A stretch of DNA of 64,000 nt from an uncultured Glaciecola sp. (GTDB lineage: Bacteria; Pseudomonadota; Gammaproteobacteria; Enterobacterales; Alteromonadaceae), in contig CANMCE010000002.1 in NCBI GenBank assembly GCA_947496235.1, positions 434,001-498,000 on the forward strand. Direction: 5' to 3'. The notes below the pieces were generated by a model. That model ran no database searches. It worked only from the letters and a program-made list of their open reading frames with translations, and was not told the DNA's origin. Shown here piece after piece: positions 55,603-63,648 of the stretch; positions within the stretch are counted from its first letter, which is position 1, and each line of letters starts with the position of its first letter. Made by a program: the position numbers and the translations under genes.

Positions 55603-56400
55603 ATGAAAACCAAAACATGTTTAGTAACTGGCGCTTCTGGTGGTATAGGTTCTGCCATCGCAAAAGCTTTGGACAAGCAAGGCTACAAGGTTATTTTACA
55701 AGGTCGAAACGAAAGTAAATTGGGTGTTTTAAAGCAACAGCTAGGCCCTGAAACTCGAATCGTCGCAGGTGATTTAACTGATTTAGTTGAAAGAGAAAAA
55801 GTGCTGCAAGAAGTGTTTAAACAAGGGGCAGTGGATTTGTTAGTTAATGCCGCTGGTATTTCTTTATTCTCAGCGTTTGAAACTACTTCGAATCAACAAT
55901 TGCAGCAAATGCTAGAAACCAACTTGTTGGCACCTATGCTATTTACTCAAGGCTTTATTGAGCATGCCAACAAAGTTTCATATGACGATAGCAGCGATAA
56001 GGTGCAAATTATTAATTTGGGTTCTGCATTCGGTTATATCGGCTATCCAGGTTTTAGCAGTTATTGTGCTACAAAATTTGGTCTACGAGGATTTACCGAA
56101 TCCCTTGCCAGAGAATATTCAGGATCACGATTTACCTTTGGTTATTTTGCGCCTCGAGCCACTCGTACCGACATAAATTCAAAGCAAGTAGATGAGATGA
56201 ATAAGGCACTTGGTAACTCTGTAGATTCTGTGGAATACGTTGCTGAGCAATTTATTGACTTTTTACGCACCAAAAAACGCGAAGCTGTTGTCGGTTGGCC
56301 TGAAAAACTCTTTGTGAAAGTAAACACCTGGTTACCGAAAATCGTCGACAACGCTATAGGGGCTAAATTAGCCACTATCAAACAATACATGCACCCTTAA
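55603..56400 (+). CDS. Short-chain dehydrogenase/reductase
   Basis: 265-aa classical SDR: VTGASGGIGSAIAKAL (cofactor motif TGxxxGIG), VNAAGIS, catalytic Ser in NLGSAFGYIG, then YCATK (Tyr-x3-Lys). An Arg after the second strand (LQGRNESKL) suggests NADP(H). It starts 10 nt after the oxidase stop; the longer frame from 55504 lies in the oxidase gene. Likely reduces or oxidises a carbonyl made earlier in the pathway. Confidence 0.9.
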   Translation: MKTKTCLVTGASGGIGSAIAKALDKQGYKVILQGRNESKLGVLKQQLGPETRIVAGDLTDLVEREKVLQEVFKQGAVDLLVNAAGISLFSAFETTSNQQLQQMLETNLLAPMLFTQGFIEHANKVSYDDSSDKVQIINLGSAFGYIGYPGFSSYCATKFGLRGFTESLAREYSGSRFTFGYFAPRATRTDINSKQVDEMNKALGNSVDSVEYVAEQFIDFLRTKKREAVVGWPEKLFVKVNTWLPKIVDNAIGAKLATIKQYMHP

Positions 56401-56439
56401 ACCTCCAAATCGTTTAAGGTTTTGAAAGAGGAAAGACTT

Positions 56440-57120
56440 ATGAAAATTGTAAAATTATTGAGTTTGTTTATTGTATCAATTGGGTTATCGTTGTCAGCGA
56501 TAGCTACCGAGGGTGGTTCATTGCAAGTGTCGTTTGACGATGAATTATTGACCATTCAGCATCAATGGGCAAAGGTGAATTACACCTTACAAGATGATGC
56601 ACAAGAACAAGCATTTGAAAAACTATTAGCCCAAGCTTCAAGTTTTGTAGCGAATTATCCAAACAAATCTGAACCCCTTATTTGGCAAGGGATTATTCAA
56701 TCTAGTTATGCTGGGGCCAAAGGAGGACTTGGCGCGCTTTCATTAGCGAAGGCCGCAAGAGATTCTCTAGAAAAAGCCCTTAAATTAGATGAAAAGGCGT
56801 TAGATGGTTCTGCTTATACAAGTTTAGGTACACTTTATCACAAGGTTCCAGGATGGCCATTGGGCTTTGGTGATGATGATGAAGCTAAAGAAATGCTAGA
56901 AAAAGCTATTGCATTAAATCCTGATGGTATTGACCCTAATTATTTTTACGGTGAATATTTGTTTGACGAAAAGCAATATGATAAAGCTCTTAAGCATCTC
57001 ACCAATGCGCTAGCTGCGCCAGACAGAGCCACTCGTCCTTTAGCAGACAAATACCGCCGTGAAGAGATTCAACAACTTTTGGTAAAAGTGAATCAGAAGC
57101 TGAATAAAAGTAAAAGTTAA
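56440..57120 (+). CDS. Periplasmic TPR-repeat protein
   Basis: 226 aa from ATG 56440 (GAGGAAAG upstream). Signal peptide MKIVKLLSLFIVSIGLSLSA, then TPR-like helices: LIWQGIIQSSYAGAKGG, LGALSLAKAARDSLEKALKL, AYTSLGTLYHKV, and LFDEKQYDKALKHLTNAL. It closes the five-gene operon and is followed by a terminator. An exported helper or scaffold; direct link to the enzymes is inference. Confidence 0.82.
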   Translation: MKIVKLLSLFIVSIGLSLSAIATEGGSLQVSFDDELLTIQHQWAKVNYTLQDDAQEQAFEKLLAQASSFVANYPNKSEPLIWQGIIQSSYAGAKGGLGALSLAKAARDSLEKALKLDEKALDGSAYTSLGTLYHKVPGWPLGFGDDDEAKEMLEKAIALNPDGIDPNYFYGEYLFDEKQYDKALKHLTNALAAPDRATRPLADKYRREEIQQLLVKVNQKLNKSKS

Positions 57121-57131
57121 TTCCTTCCTAA

Positions 57132-57174
57132 CCAAGCATTATCCCATCAGATAATGCTTGGCGTTTTATCTTTT
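57132..57174 (+). terminator. Rho-independent terminator of the five-gene operon
   Basis: CCAAGCATTATC/GATAATGCTTGG 12-bp perfect stem (57132-57143 and 57150-57161), 6-nt loop, then CGTTTTATCTTTT. Confidence 0.88.
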
Positions 57175-57280
57175 ATTGATTATTAAACATCGCAATTCTC
57201 ATTGAAAATTTGATCTTTACCCTTATATGCCTACTATTAGTCAAGGTTAAACAGTAAAACCGCGCCATCGGAAGATCAAT

Positions 57281-58084
57281 ATGCCTCAGCCGCTCAGTAG
57301 TGAAGAATTTTGGAAAGCTTTAAAAAGCGAAGCAAAGGAAGTTGCAGACAAAGAACCCCTTTTAGCCAGTTATTTACATGCTTGTGTGTTGAGCCACCAC
57401 AATTTCGAGACCTCGCTGAGTTTTATTTTATCTAACAAAATAAGTGACGATGTAATGCCAGCCATGGCGGTAAGTGAGATGTTTGATGAAGCTTACTTGC
57501 TCAATCCTGAAATGGTAGAAGCTGCTATTATCGACGCGCAGGCTTCTGTGGTGCGTGACCCTGCGGTATCTACCTATCTTCCAGTGATCTCACATTTTAA
57601 AGGCTATCAAGCGCTTCAAGTACACAGATTAGCCTATTATCTGTGGCAAAAGGGACGTAAAGAACTTGCGTTATTTCTACAAAGTAGAAGCTCAGAGGTT
57701 TTTGCCGTAGATATTCATCCTGCAGCCAAAATTGGCAAAGGGGTAATGCTTGATCACGCTACAGGTATCGTTATCGGGGAAACGGCAGTGGTAGAAGACA
57801 ATGTGTCGATTCTGCAAAATGTAACACTTGGTGGTACAGGTAACGAACAAGGGGATAGACACCCGAAAGTACGTCAAGGCGTAATGATAGGTTCAGGCGC
57901 TAAACTACTGGGTAATATTGAGATTGGAAGAGGCTCAAAAGTTGGCGCGGGTAGTGTAGTACTAAACAATGTGCCTGCGTGCGTAACCGTGGTAGGTGTA
58001 CCGGCGAAAATCGTTGGCAAACCCCATTGCACTATGCCATGTGAATCCATGCAACAAAATGTGTTACAGGATAGTGGAGATTAA
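57281..58084 (+). CDS. cysE: Serine O-acetyltransferase
   Basis: 267-aa first enzyme of cysteine synthesis (Ser + acetyl-CoA). N-terminal helical domain (KALKSEAKEVADKEPLLASY) and C-terminal left-handed beta-helix with hexapeptide repeats: VDIHPAAKIGKGVMLDHATG (catalytic Asp/His), IVIGETAVVEDNVSILQNVT, DRHPKVRQGVMIGSGAKLLG. The usual C-terminal tail that inhibits and binds CysK is shorter and Met/Gln-rich here. Single gene after a terminator; convergent with the rut operon, 3 nt apart. Confidence 0.96.
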   Translation: MPQPLSSEEFWKALKSEAKEVADKEPLLASYLHACVLSHHNFETSLSFILSNKISDDVMPAMAVSEMFDEAYLLNPEMVEAAIIDAQASVVRDPAVSTYLPVISHFKGYQALQVHRLAYYLWQKGRKELALFLQSRSSEVFAVDIHPAAKIGKGVMLDHATGIVIGETAVVEDNVSILQNVTLGGTGNEQGDRHPKVRQGVMIGSGAKLLGNIEIGRGSKVGAGSVVLNNVPACVTVVGVPAKIVGKPHCTMPCESMQQNVLQDSGD

Positions 58085-58087
58085 AGC

Positions 58088-58606
58088 TTAATCTAACTCT
58101 CGATAGCTGCGCTGAAAGTAGAGCAGGGCGCCGGCACTGGGATTTTGTTTTATTGCCTGTACTTGGCAGAAAATTACGTCATGGGTAGCAACACTTTTAA
58201 TCTCGGTTATGATGCAATCGAACGTCACCGCAGCATCGGCTAATACAGGTGAACCTGTTTCAAGGGTTTCCCAACTTCCTAAAGCAAACCTGTCTGGCAT
58301 CGGAGCTTTGCCACCAAATACGTTTGATAGCGCTTGTTGGCCCTTGGTTAAGGTGTTAATTGCAAGGTGTGTAGACTGGCTAAATACCTGATGCACAGAA
58401 GCACTTCGATTTAAACACACTAACAAGGTGGCAGGATTGTCACTAACGCTACAAACGGCTGTGGCAGTAAAACCAGCAGGTGTTCCTTCCCATTGAGTCG
58501 TGACTATGTTTACCGCACCAGCTAGTCCGGCCATGCCATCTCGAAAGGCTTCTGGTGATATGCTCTTAGGCGTTTCATTTACATCAGTTAATAGGGTTTT
58601 TGGCAT
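58088..58606 (-). CDS. rutF: Flavin reductase of the Rut pathway
   Basis: 172-aa FMN reductase supplying FMNH2 to RutA. Flavin-reductase-like split barrel: FRDGMAGLAGAVNIVTTQWE, then GTPAGFTATAVCSVSDNPAT (flavin loop) and LLVCLNRSASVHQVF. Last gene of the six-gene rut operon, 34 nt after rutE. ATG 58606. Identity rests on context as much as on the family. Confidence 0.9.
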   Translation of the reverse strand: MPKTLLTDVNETPKSISPEAFRDGMAGLAGAVNIVTTQWEGTPAGFTATAVCSVSDNPATLLVCLNRSASVHQVFSQSTHLAINTLTKGQQALSNVFGGKAPMPDRFALGSWETLETGSPVLADAAVTFDCIITEIKSVATHDVIFCQVQAIKQNPSAGALLYFQRSYRELD

Positions 58607-58640
58607 AATAAATCTCTGTATTACTTATAATATCTGGCAG

Positions 58641-59231
58641 TTATAAAATCTGGCAGGCTTCATCAAAACTAAGTCGTGGTAATCGTTTATGCACCTTTTC
58701 ATTATCTCCATATCCCAAATTTATCAAGAAGTTAACTTTCCAAGTACTGTCGGAAAAAAAGGTTTTATTTAATAACTCGGCGTCAAATCCTGACATGGCG
58801 CCTGAATCAAGACCTAGCGCTCTTGCAGCGCAAATAAAGTAGGCACCTTGTAATGAACTATTGCGCATTGCGGTTTCATGAGCCGCCTCTGGACTTGAAG
58901 TGAACCAGCTTTTTGCGTCTGCATAAGGAAATAAGGTCGGTAATTGTTCATAAAACTCGCTATCGTATGCCACTATCACAGTGCAAGGTGCAGATATTGT
59001 CTGTTCAAGATTACCACTGGACAAACAGGGCTTGAGTTTTTCGATGGATTCTTCGGATAGTAGAAAAACAAAACGGGCAGGGCAGCAGTTAGCAGACGTC
59101 GGCCCGAGTTTGGTTAAGTCATAAAGTTGTGTCAGTATTTGTTGAGGAATGGCTCTATCAAGCCAGCTGGTATGAGTATGCGCTTCAGTGAATAATTGTG
59201 CTAATGCTGCGTCATTTAGTGGTTCTGTCAT
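58641..59231 (-). CDS. rutE: Malonic semialdehyde reductase RutE (nitroreductase fold)
   Basis: 196-aa flavin-dependent nitroreductase-family protein that reduces malonic semialdehyde to 3-hydroxypropionate. RutE-type N-terminus [16 protein letters not shown], then [20 protein letters not shown] and a C-terminal [14 protein letters not shown]. 24 nt between rutD and this gene. Removes the toxic end product of uracil breakdown. Confidence 0.9.
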   Translation of the reverse strand: MTEPLNDAALAQLFTEAHTHTSWLDRAIPQQILTQLYDLTKLGPTSANCCPARFVFLLSEESIEKLKPCLSSGNLEQTISAPCTVIVAYDSEFYEQLPTLFPYADAKSWFTSSPEAAHETAMRNSSLQGAYFICAARALGLDSGAMSGFDAELLNKTFFSDSTWKVNFLINLGYGDNEKVHKRLPRLSFDEACQIL

Positions 59232-59255
59232 TTCTAAATTTCTCTTAGTTTAACT

Positions 59256-60044
59256 TTATTGGTTTGCTACATGCGAAACCAGATAAGATTCGATAATAGG
59301 GTTAAATAATCCGGGTACAGTCACCGATGATGCATGGCCACCATATTCCATTACAATCATTTTGGCGTTTGGTAATTTATTGGCCAAAATTTGTGAACGC
59401 TGCCAAGGGACCAACAGGTCGTCTTTATTGGCTAAGACCAAACAGTCTATATTGATTTTTTCTAACTGATTTTCAACATCAAATATACTTAGTGCGTGAA
59501 TTCTTGCCAACAAATTATCAGTGTCAGGAAACTTTGTTAGCATATGCTTTTCTTCTTCTTGGAGCATCTCAATATTTTCTGATATCCAATCAGGTGGGTA
59601 TAGCAATAGGGCTTGCATCTGCAAGAATACTGATGGAGAACAATTTGCCAAAATAGCTTTTCTAATATCGAAACAACGCAGAGTATGAGGATTTGGACTA
59701 CTCCACGCGTTGACCAGTGCTAAACTTTTTATCATTTCGGGACGCAAAAGGGCAGCTTCTAATCCTACTAACCCCCCAACCGCATGTCCTACAAAATGAC
59801 AGTTATCTACCTCAAGCTTGTCAACAAGACCAATAAATTCATTGGCCATATGTTTTATGCTGTAGTCGGAGGGTAGCTTAGCTGGACTTCTGCCCGTACC
59901 TAAATGATCATAAAGCAATATTCTAAAACGGCTTTTAAATGAATCTAATTGGGGTTTCCAAAAGTTTGCAGACCCACCAAGGCCAGAACTAAAAGCTAAT
60001 ACTGGCGCCTTAGGATCATTTACGCCATGCCATTCAAAATACAT
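59256..60044 (-). CDS. rutD: Alpha/beta hydrolase RutD
   Basis: 262-aa alpha/beta hydrolase that speeds conversion of aminoacrylate. Conserved start AFSSGLGGSANFWKPQLDSF, YDHLGTGRSPAKLP, and the elbow FVGHAVGGLVGLEAAL where the usual nucleophilic Ser is Ala (as seen in RutD-like proteins with weakened triads), then Asp in NKDDLLVPW and His in YGGHASS. 23 nt after rutC. Confidence 0.88.
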   Translation of the reverse strand: MYFEWHGVNDPKAPVLAFSSGLGGSANFWKPQLDSFKSRFRILLYDHLGTGRSPAKLPSDYSIKHMANEFIGLVDKLEVDNCHFVGHAVGGLVGLEAALLRPEMIKSLALVNAWSSPNPHTLRCFDIRKAILANCSPSVFLQMQALLLYPPDWISENIEMLQEEEKHMLTKFPDTDNLLARIHALSIFDVENQLEKINIDCLVLANKDDLLVPWQRSQILANKLPNAKMIVMEYGGHASSVTVPGLFNPIIESYLVSHVANQ

Positions 60045-60067
60045 TTAGCCAACCTATAAAATATCCT

Positions 60068-60451
60068 CTATCCAATGTGAGCAATACTTGCAATTTCGAT
60101 AAGCGCGTCGGGCTTAACTAAACCAGATTGAATACAATAGCGAGCGGGTTTTTCTCCGGGGAAATACTCCGCGTAGACTTTGTTTACTGCGGCATAATTT
60201 GCCCAATCAGTAATGAAAATAGAGTTAAAGGTAACATCGTCCATTGTACCGCCAGCGGTTTCAATCACGCTTTTAATAGTTTCTAACACATGACGTGTTT
60301 GGGCTTCGGCGTCCCCGACATGGACAACGTTGTTGTCTTTATCAAACGGTAAAGTGCCCGAAACATACAAAATATTATCAGCCATAGAGCCAGGTACATA
60401 AGGGGCAATAGGTTTACTTGTACCTTCTGGAATGATGGATTTTTTGCTCAT
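60068..60451 (-). CDS. rutC: Rid-family aminoacrylate deaminase RutC
   Basis: 127-aa RidA/YjgF-family protein that hydrolyses 3-aminoacrylate. Family pattern [36 protein letters not shown], and [19 protein letters not shown] (Arg and Glu of the active-site pocket). 27 nt from rutB. Forms trimers with sites at subunit interfaces (family knowledge). Confidence 0.92.
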   Translation of the reverse strand: MSKKSIIPEGTSKPIAPYVPGSMADNILYVSGTLPFDKDNNVVHVGDAEAQTRHVLETIKSVIETAGGTMDDVTFNSIFITDWANYAAVNKVYAEYFPGEKPARYCIQSGLVKPDALIEIASIAHIG

Positions 60452-60478
60452 ATCCGTTGTCCTTATTTGTAATTGATA

Positions 60479-61222
60479 TTAATGCGAATTAGTTAGAGTG
60501 CGACAAAAATCTTCAACATTGGCGACCCAGCCAAAAAAGGTTTCGATGTTAAAAAGTGAAGCTAGATGAATCTCCGGAGGACCCGCTTGATAGGTAGCAT
60601 CTGATAAAATCACACAGAAATACTCTAAAAAGAAGCCATCTCTTATGGTTGATTCCACGCAAACATTAGTGGCGATACCGGTAAACACCAAATTGCGAAT
60701 TCCTCGACTGCGTAACATGCTGTCGAGGTTGGTGTTATAAAAACCACTGTAGCGAGTCTTTGGGATCACCATATCATTGGGTTGCGGCGTTAATTGATCC
60801 ACAAGTTGATAATCCCAGGTACCCTTGGCCAATAAACTTCCTTCTAGTTCAGGTTGTTTGCGCATGGTTTTCAATGCGTTTGATTTATACCAGTTGGGCG
60901 ATCCAGGCCCGCCGGCTTCTTGATATTGCGGATCCCATCCATTCTGAAAAAATACCACGGGTATGTTTACTTCTCGGGCCTTTTGAATAGCCTTTAAGGT
61001 ACTTTCAATTACGGGCCCAGTAGTGGATACATCAAAGCCTGCTTTATCAAGATACCCATTTTTACTGGCATAGGCATTTTGTAAATCGACCACGATTAAT
61101 GCAGTTTCAGACGCAGTGAATAACAGGGGCTCTGGTTTAGCGGGAAGTACCAATGCCTCAGCATTTGATTTATTTTCATCCGCAAAATAACCCGCAACAT
61201 CTAACGGCTTGCCTACAGACAT
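60479..61222 (-). CDS. rutB: Ureidoacrylate amidohydrolase RutB
   Basis: 247-aa isochorismatase-like cysteine hydrolase that splits ureidoacrylate to aminoacrylate and carbamate. Triad: Asp in [10 protein letters not shown], Lys in [10 protein letters not shown], Cys in [11 protein letters not shown]. It overlaps rutA by one base (TAATG), so it is coupled to it. Length matches E. coli RutB. Confidence 0.94.
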   Translation of the reverse strand: MSVGKPLDVAGYFADENKSNAEALVLPAKPEPLLFTASETALIVVDLQNAYASKNGYLDKAGFDVSTTGPVIESTLKAIQKAREVNIPVVFFQNGWDPQYQEAGGPGSPNWYKSNALKTMRKQPELEGSLLAKGTWDYQLVDQLTPQPNDMVIPKTRYSGFYNTNLDSMLRSRGIRNLVFTGIATNVCVESTIRDGFFLEYFCVILSDATYQAGPPEIHLASLFNIETFFGWVANVEDFCRTLTNSH

Positions 61223-62310
61223 TAAGCCGCTCCCGAAGAACTATACAGATGTTGTCTTGATTTCATCAACGGCTGAATTTTATTGCCAAAATCATCCATG
61301 CCCTGAATAAAATCATCAAAAGTAAGTAGCACGCCTTCACAACCAGGCACAGTGGCAATTTCATCCATCATAGCTGCCACACTTTCATAAGAACCCACAA
61401 GGGTGCCCATATTCAGGTTAACCGCAGACGTTGGATTGGTCATATCACGCACATTGGTATCTTTCCCCGACTTTTTATCTACTGCGCCTTGTTCAGCCAT
61501 CCAATCTAATGCCGCTTGATCTTTACCATCTTTGTAGCTTTGCCATTTCGCCATAGCTTTTTCGTCGGTTTCGTCGGCGATTATCATAATAAGCACTGTA
61601 GAACCTACTTTGCGTCCCGCTTTATCAGCAGCCTCGATAAGTCTTTCTGCCGTAGGCGCAAAAGCTGTTGGAGTGTTTAATCCCTTGCCGAAACAAAAAT
61701 TATAATCCGCGTGTTTAGCGGTAAATGCCATGCCCGCAGCACTTTGGCCTGCACAGATAATGGGGATTTTACGTGACGGCTTAGGCAACATTCGGCAGTC
61801 ATCCATTTGGAAATGATCACCCTTAAAGTCGCTTTGACCGGTTTCCCATAGCTCGGTGACTACTTGGATATACTCGTCCAGATACTCATATCGATTACCG
61901 AAAAATTCGTCTCCAGGCCACATACCCATTTGAGAATATTCAGGACGCTGCCATCCAGTAATAAGATTTACTCCAAAGCGCCCATGGGAAATGGAATCTA
62001 TGGTAGTCGCCATTCGCGCCATAATTGCCGGTGGCATAACTAGGGTAGCGGCAGTTGCATAAAGTTGGATTTTTGAAGTAACCGCGGCAAGTCCTGCCAT
62101 TAAGGTAAATGACTCTAAATTGTAATCCCAAAACTCGGTTTCACCGCCAAAACCACGTAACTTGATCATAGAAAGCGCAAAATCTAAGCCGTATTCTTCT
62201 GCTTTGATGACTATTTCTTTGTTCAGGTCGAAAGTGGGTTTGTATTGAGGTGAAGTTTTGGAAATTAGCCAACCATTGTTACCGATGGGAATAAATACAC
62301 CTATATCCAT
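61222..62310 (-). CDS. rutA: Pyrimidine monooxygenase RutA
   Basis: 362-aa flavin-dependent luciferase-like monooxygenase that opens the uracil/thymine ring using FMNH2 and O2. Long stretches are nearly identical in pattern to E. coli Rut[68 protein letters not shown] precedes the ATG at 62310. First gene of rutABCDEF; rutG (transporter) and rutR are not in the window. Confidence 0.96.
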   Translation of the reverse strand: MDIGVFIPIGNNGWLISKTSPQYKPTFDLNKEIVIKAEEYGLDFALSMIKLRGFGGETEFWDYNLESFTLMAGLAAVTSKIQLYATAATLVMPPAIMARMATTIDSISHGRFGVNLITGWQRPEYSQMGMWPGDEFFGNRYEYLDEYIQVVTELWETGQSDFKGDHFQMDDCRMLPKPSRKIPIICAGQSAAGMAFTAKHADYNFCFGKGLNTPTAFAPTAERLIEAADKAGRKVGSTVLIMIIADETDEKAMAKWQSYKDGKDQAALDWMAEQGAVDKKSGKDTNVRDMTNPTSAVNLNMGTLVGSYESVAAMMDEIATVPGCEGVLLTFDDFIQGMDDFGNKIQPLMKSRQHLYSSSGAA

Positions 62311-62613
62311 ATACTTCCTCGCTTATTTTGAATGTAATCTAGTCAGGAATTTTTTTGCATTACTTTGTTTACTAAGTGATGCGAGTAAAAATTAATCACG
62401 CACAAAACAAGCCAAAATTTAAATTCAATATAAATCAATAGCTTAATTTAAAAACCAAATAAAAAGCAGACCAACTGGTCCAATTTGGTTCAATTAAAAT
62501 CAAGATTTTGTTCCTAACTGGTGCAAATAGAAGCAATGTTTTTAACTTTTTGAAAGTTTAGATACTCTGCGTAGGTCAACTTGTTAAGTTATTTACTTTT
62601 TTGAGGACAGGCG
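62311..62613. other. Divergent rutA/phzF intergenic region
   Basis: 303 nt holding a RutR-like palindrome and repeated TGGTxCAA half-sites, but no coding frame. It must carry both promoters. Confidence 0.6.
62467..62482. promoter_or_regulatory. RutR-like operator
   Basis: CAGACCAACTGGTCCA contains GACCA-N2-TGGTC, the core of the RutR palindrome TTGACCA-N2-TGGTCAA. It is about 157 nt upstream of rutA and 131 nt upstream of the phzF-like gene. Further half-sites TGGTTCAATT (62486) and TGGTGCAAAT (62519) follow. Confidence 0.6.
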
Positions 62614-63450
62614 ATGAACGTACAACGTGTAGCAGCATTTAGTAATGGAGCGGAAGGAGGTAACCCCGCCGGTGTGGTTTTAGGTAAAGAAGCGCTTGAT
62701 GAAGCGAGTATGCGCAAGATTGCTGCCGAGGTAGGATATTCCGAGACTGCATTTGCATATCCGATAAACGAAGATAAATCTGCGTGGCGGGTAAGGTATT
62801 TCTCGCCTGAATCTGAAGTGCCTTTTTGTGGTCATGCTACTATTGCATTGGGCGCGGCGCTCGGTGAAGAAGCTGGTCCTGGTGAATATCAGCTGACCAT
62901 CAACGATGCACAAATTTCGGTTACTACTGAAAAAACGTCAAGTGGAATTACTGCCACGCTAACCTCTCCCCCGACTAACAGTCGAAATGTCACTGAACAA
63001 GAATTGACTGAAGTTTTAGCATTATTCTCTCTTACAACGACTGATTTATCAGAAACATTATCCCCTGCTTTTATTCACGGTGGATCTAACCATATTGTGC
63101 TTGCACTTAACGACAGAAGTACACTAGCCAATATAGATTATTCGTTGCAAGCGGGTAAGTTGTTAATGGATAAGTTAGGACTTGTAACTGTGATGTTGGT
63201 CTACATAGAAAATCCCCAAGAATTTATAGTGCGTAATGCGTTTGCCTCGGGTGGCGTATTGGAAGATCCCGCAACTGGCGCAGCAGCGGCAGCTTTTGCT
63301 GGCTACCTGCGAGACATAGATTGGCCTCATGGTGGCAAGTTTACTATTCGCCAAGGAGAAGATATGGGTGCTCCGTCTATCATCCATGTAAGTTTATCCG
63401 ATGAGAAAGGTAGTCCGGTGTCGGTTTCAGGTACGGCACGTAATTTGTAA
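62614..63450 (+). CDS. PhzF-family isomerase/epimerase
   Basis: 278-aa protein of the PhzF fold (diaminopimelate-epimerase-like). FSNGAEGGNPAGVVL, VGYSETAFAYPINED (Glu of the family active site), YFSPESEVPFCGHATIALGA and DPATGAAAAAFAGYL are characteristic. PhzF proteins isomerise or epimerise small acids; the substrate here is unknown. GAGGACAGG precedes the ATG. Divergent from the rut operon and sharing its regulatory region, it may be co-regulated (inference). Confidence 0.9.
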   Translation: MNVQRVAAFSNGAEGGNPAGVVLGKEALDEASMRKIAAEVGYSETAFAYPINEDKSAWRVRYFSPESEVPFCGHATIALGAALGEEAGPGEYQLTINDAQISVTTEKTSSGITATLTSPPTNSRNVTEQELTEVLALFSLTTTDLSETLSPAFIHGGSNHIVLALNDRSTLANIDYSLQAGKLLMDKLGLVTVMLVYIENPQEFIVRNAFASGGVLEDPATGAAAAAFAGYLRDIDWPHGGKFTIRQGEDMGAPSIIHVSLSDEKGSPVSVSGTARNL

Positions 63451-63473
63451 TTTGCTAATGTCTTGTTGGGAGT

Positions 63474-63492
63474 TCCCGTGTCGAGCACGGGA
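63474..63492. repeat. REP-like palindrome
   Basis: TCCCGTG-TCGAG-CACGGGA inverted repeat 24 nt after the phzF-like gene. Its right arm is also the first copy of the tandem repeat that follows. Confidence 0.6.
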
Positions 63493-63560
63493 TGACGGCT
63501 ATTTCGCACGGGATGACGATTGATTCGCACGGGATGACGGCTGTTTCACACGGGGAGACG
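63485..63560. repeat. Four-copy 21-nt tandem repeat
   Basis: Copies of GCACGGGATGACG plus about 8 nt start at 63485, 63506, 63527 and 63548, an exact 21-nt period; the fourth copy is degenerate (ACACGGGGAGACG). Confidence 0.75.
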
Positions 63561-63579
63561 AAATATCATACCAAACGTC

Positions 63580-63599
63580 ATAGCGGCGAATGCCGCTAT
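63580..63599. repeat. Short hairpin, REP-like
   Basis: ATAGCGGC-GAAT-GCCGCTAT, an 8-bp perfect stem between the tandem repeats and the next gene; it may terminate either convergent transcript. Confidence 0.55.
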
Positions 63600-63648
63600 C
63601 CCCTGCTAAGCAACGGATTACGAATAGTTCTCTAGGGATAGCGGAAAA

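Noticed and set aside
63485-63560. Possible CRISPR array
   Set aside because: The period is only 21 nt, with no room for spacers, and no cas genes are present.
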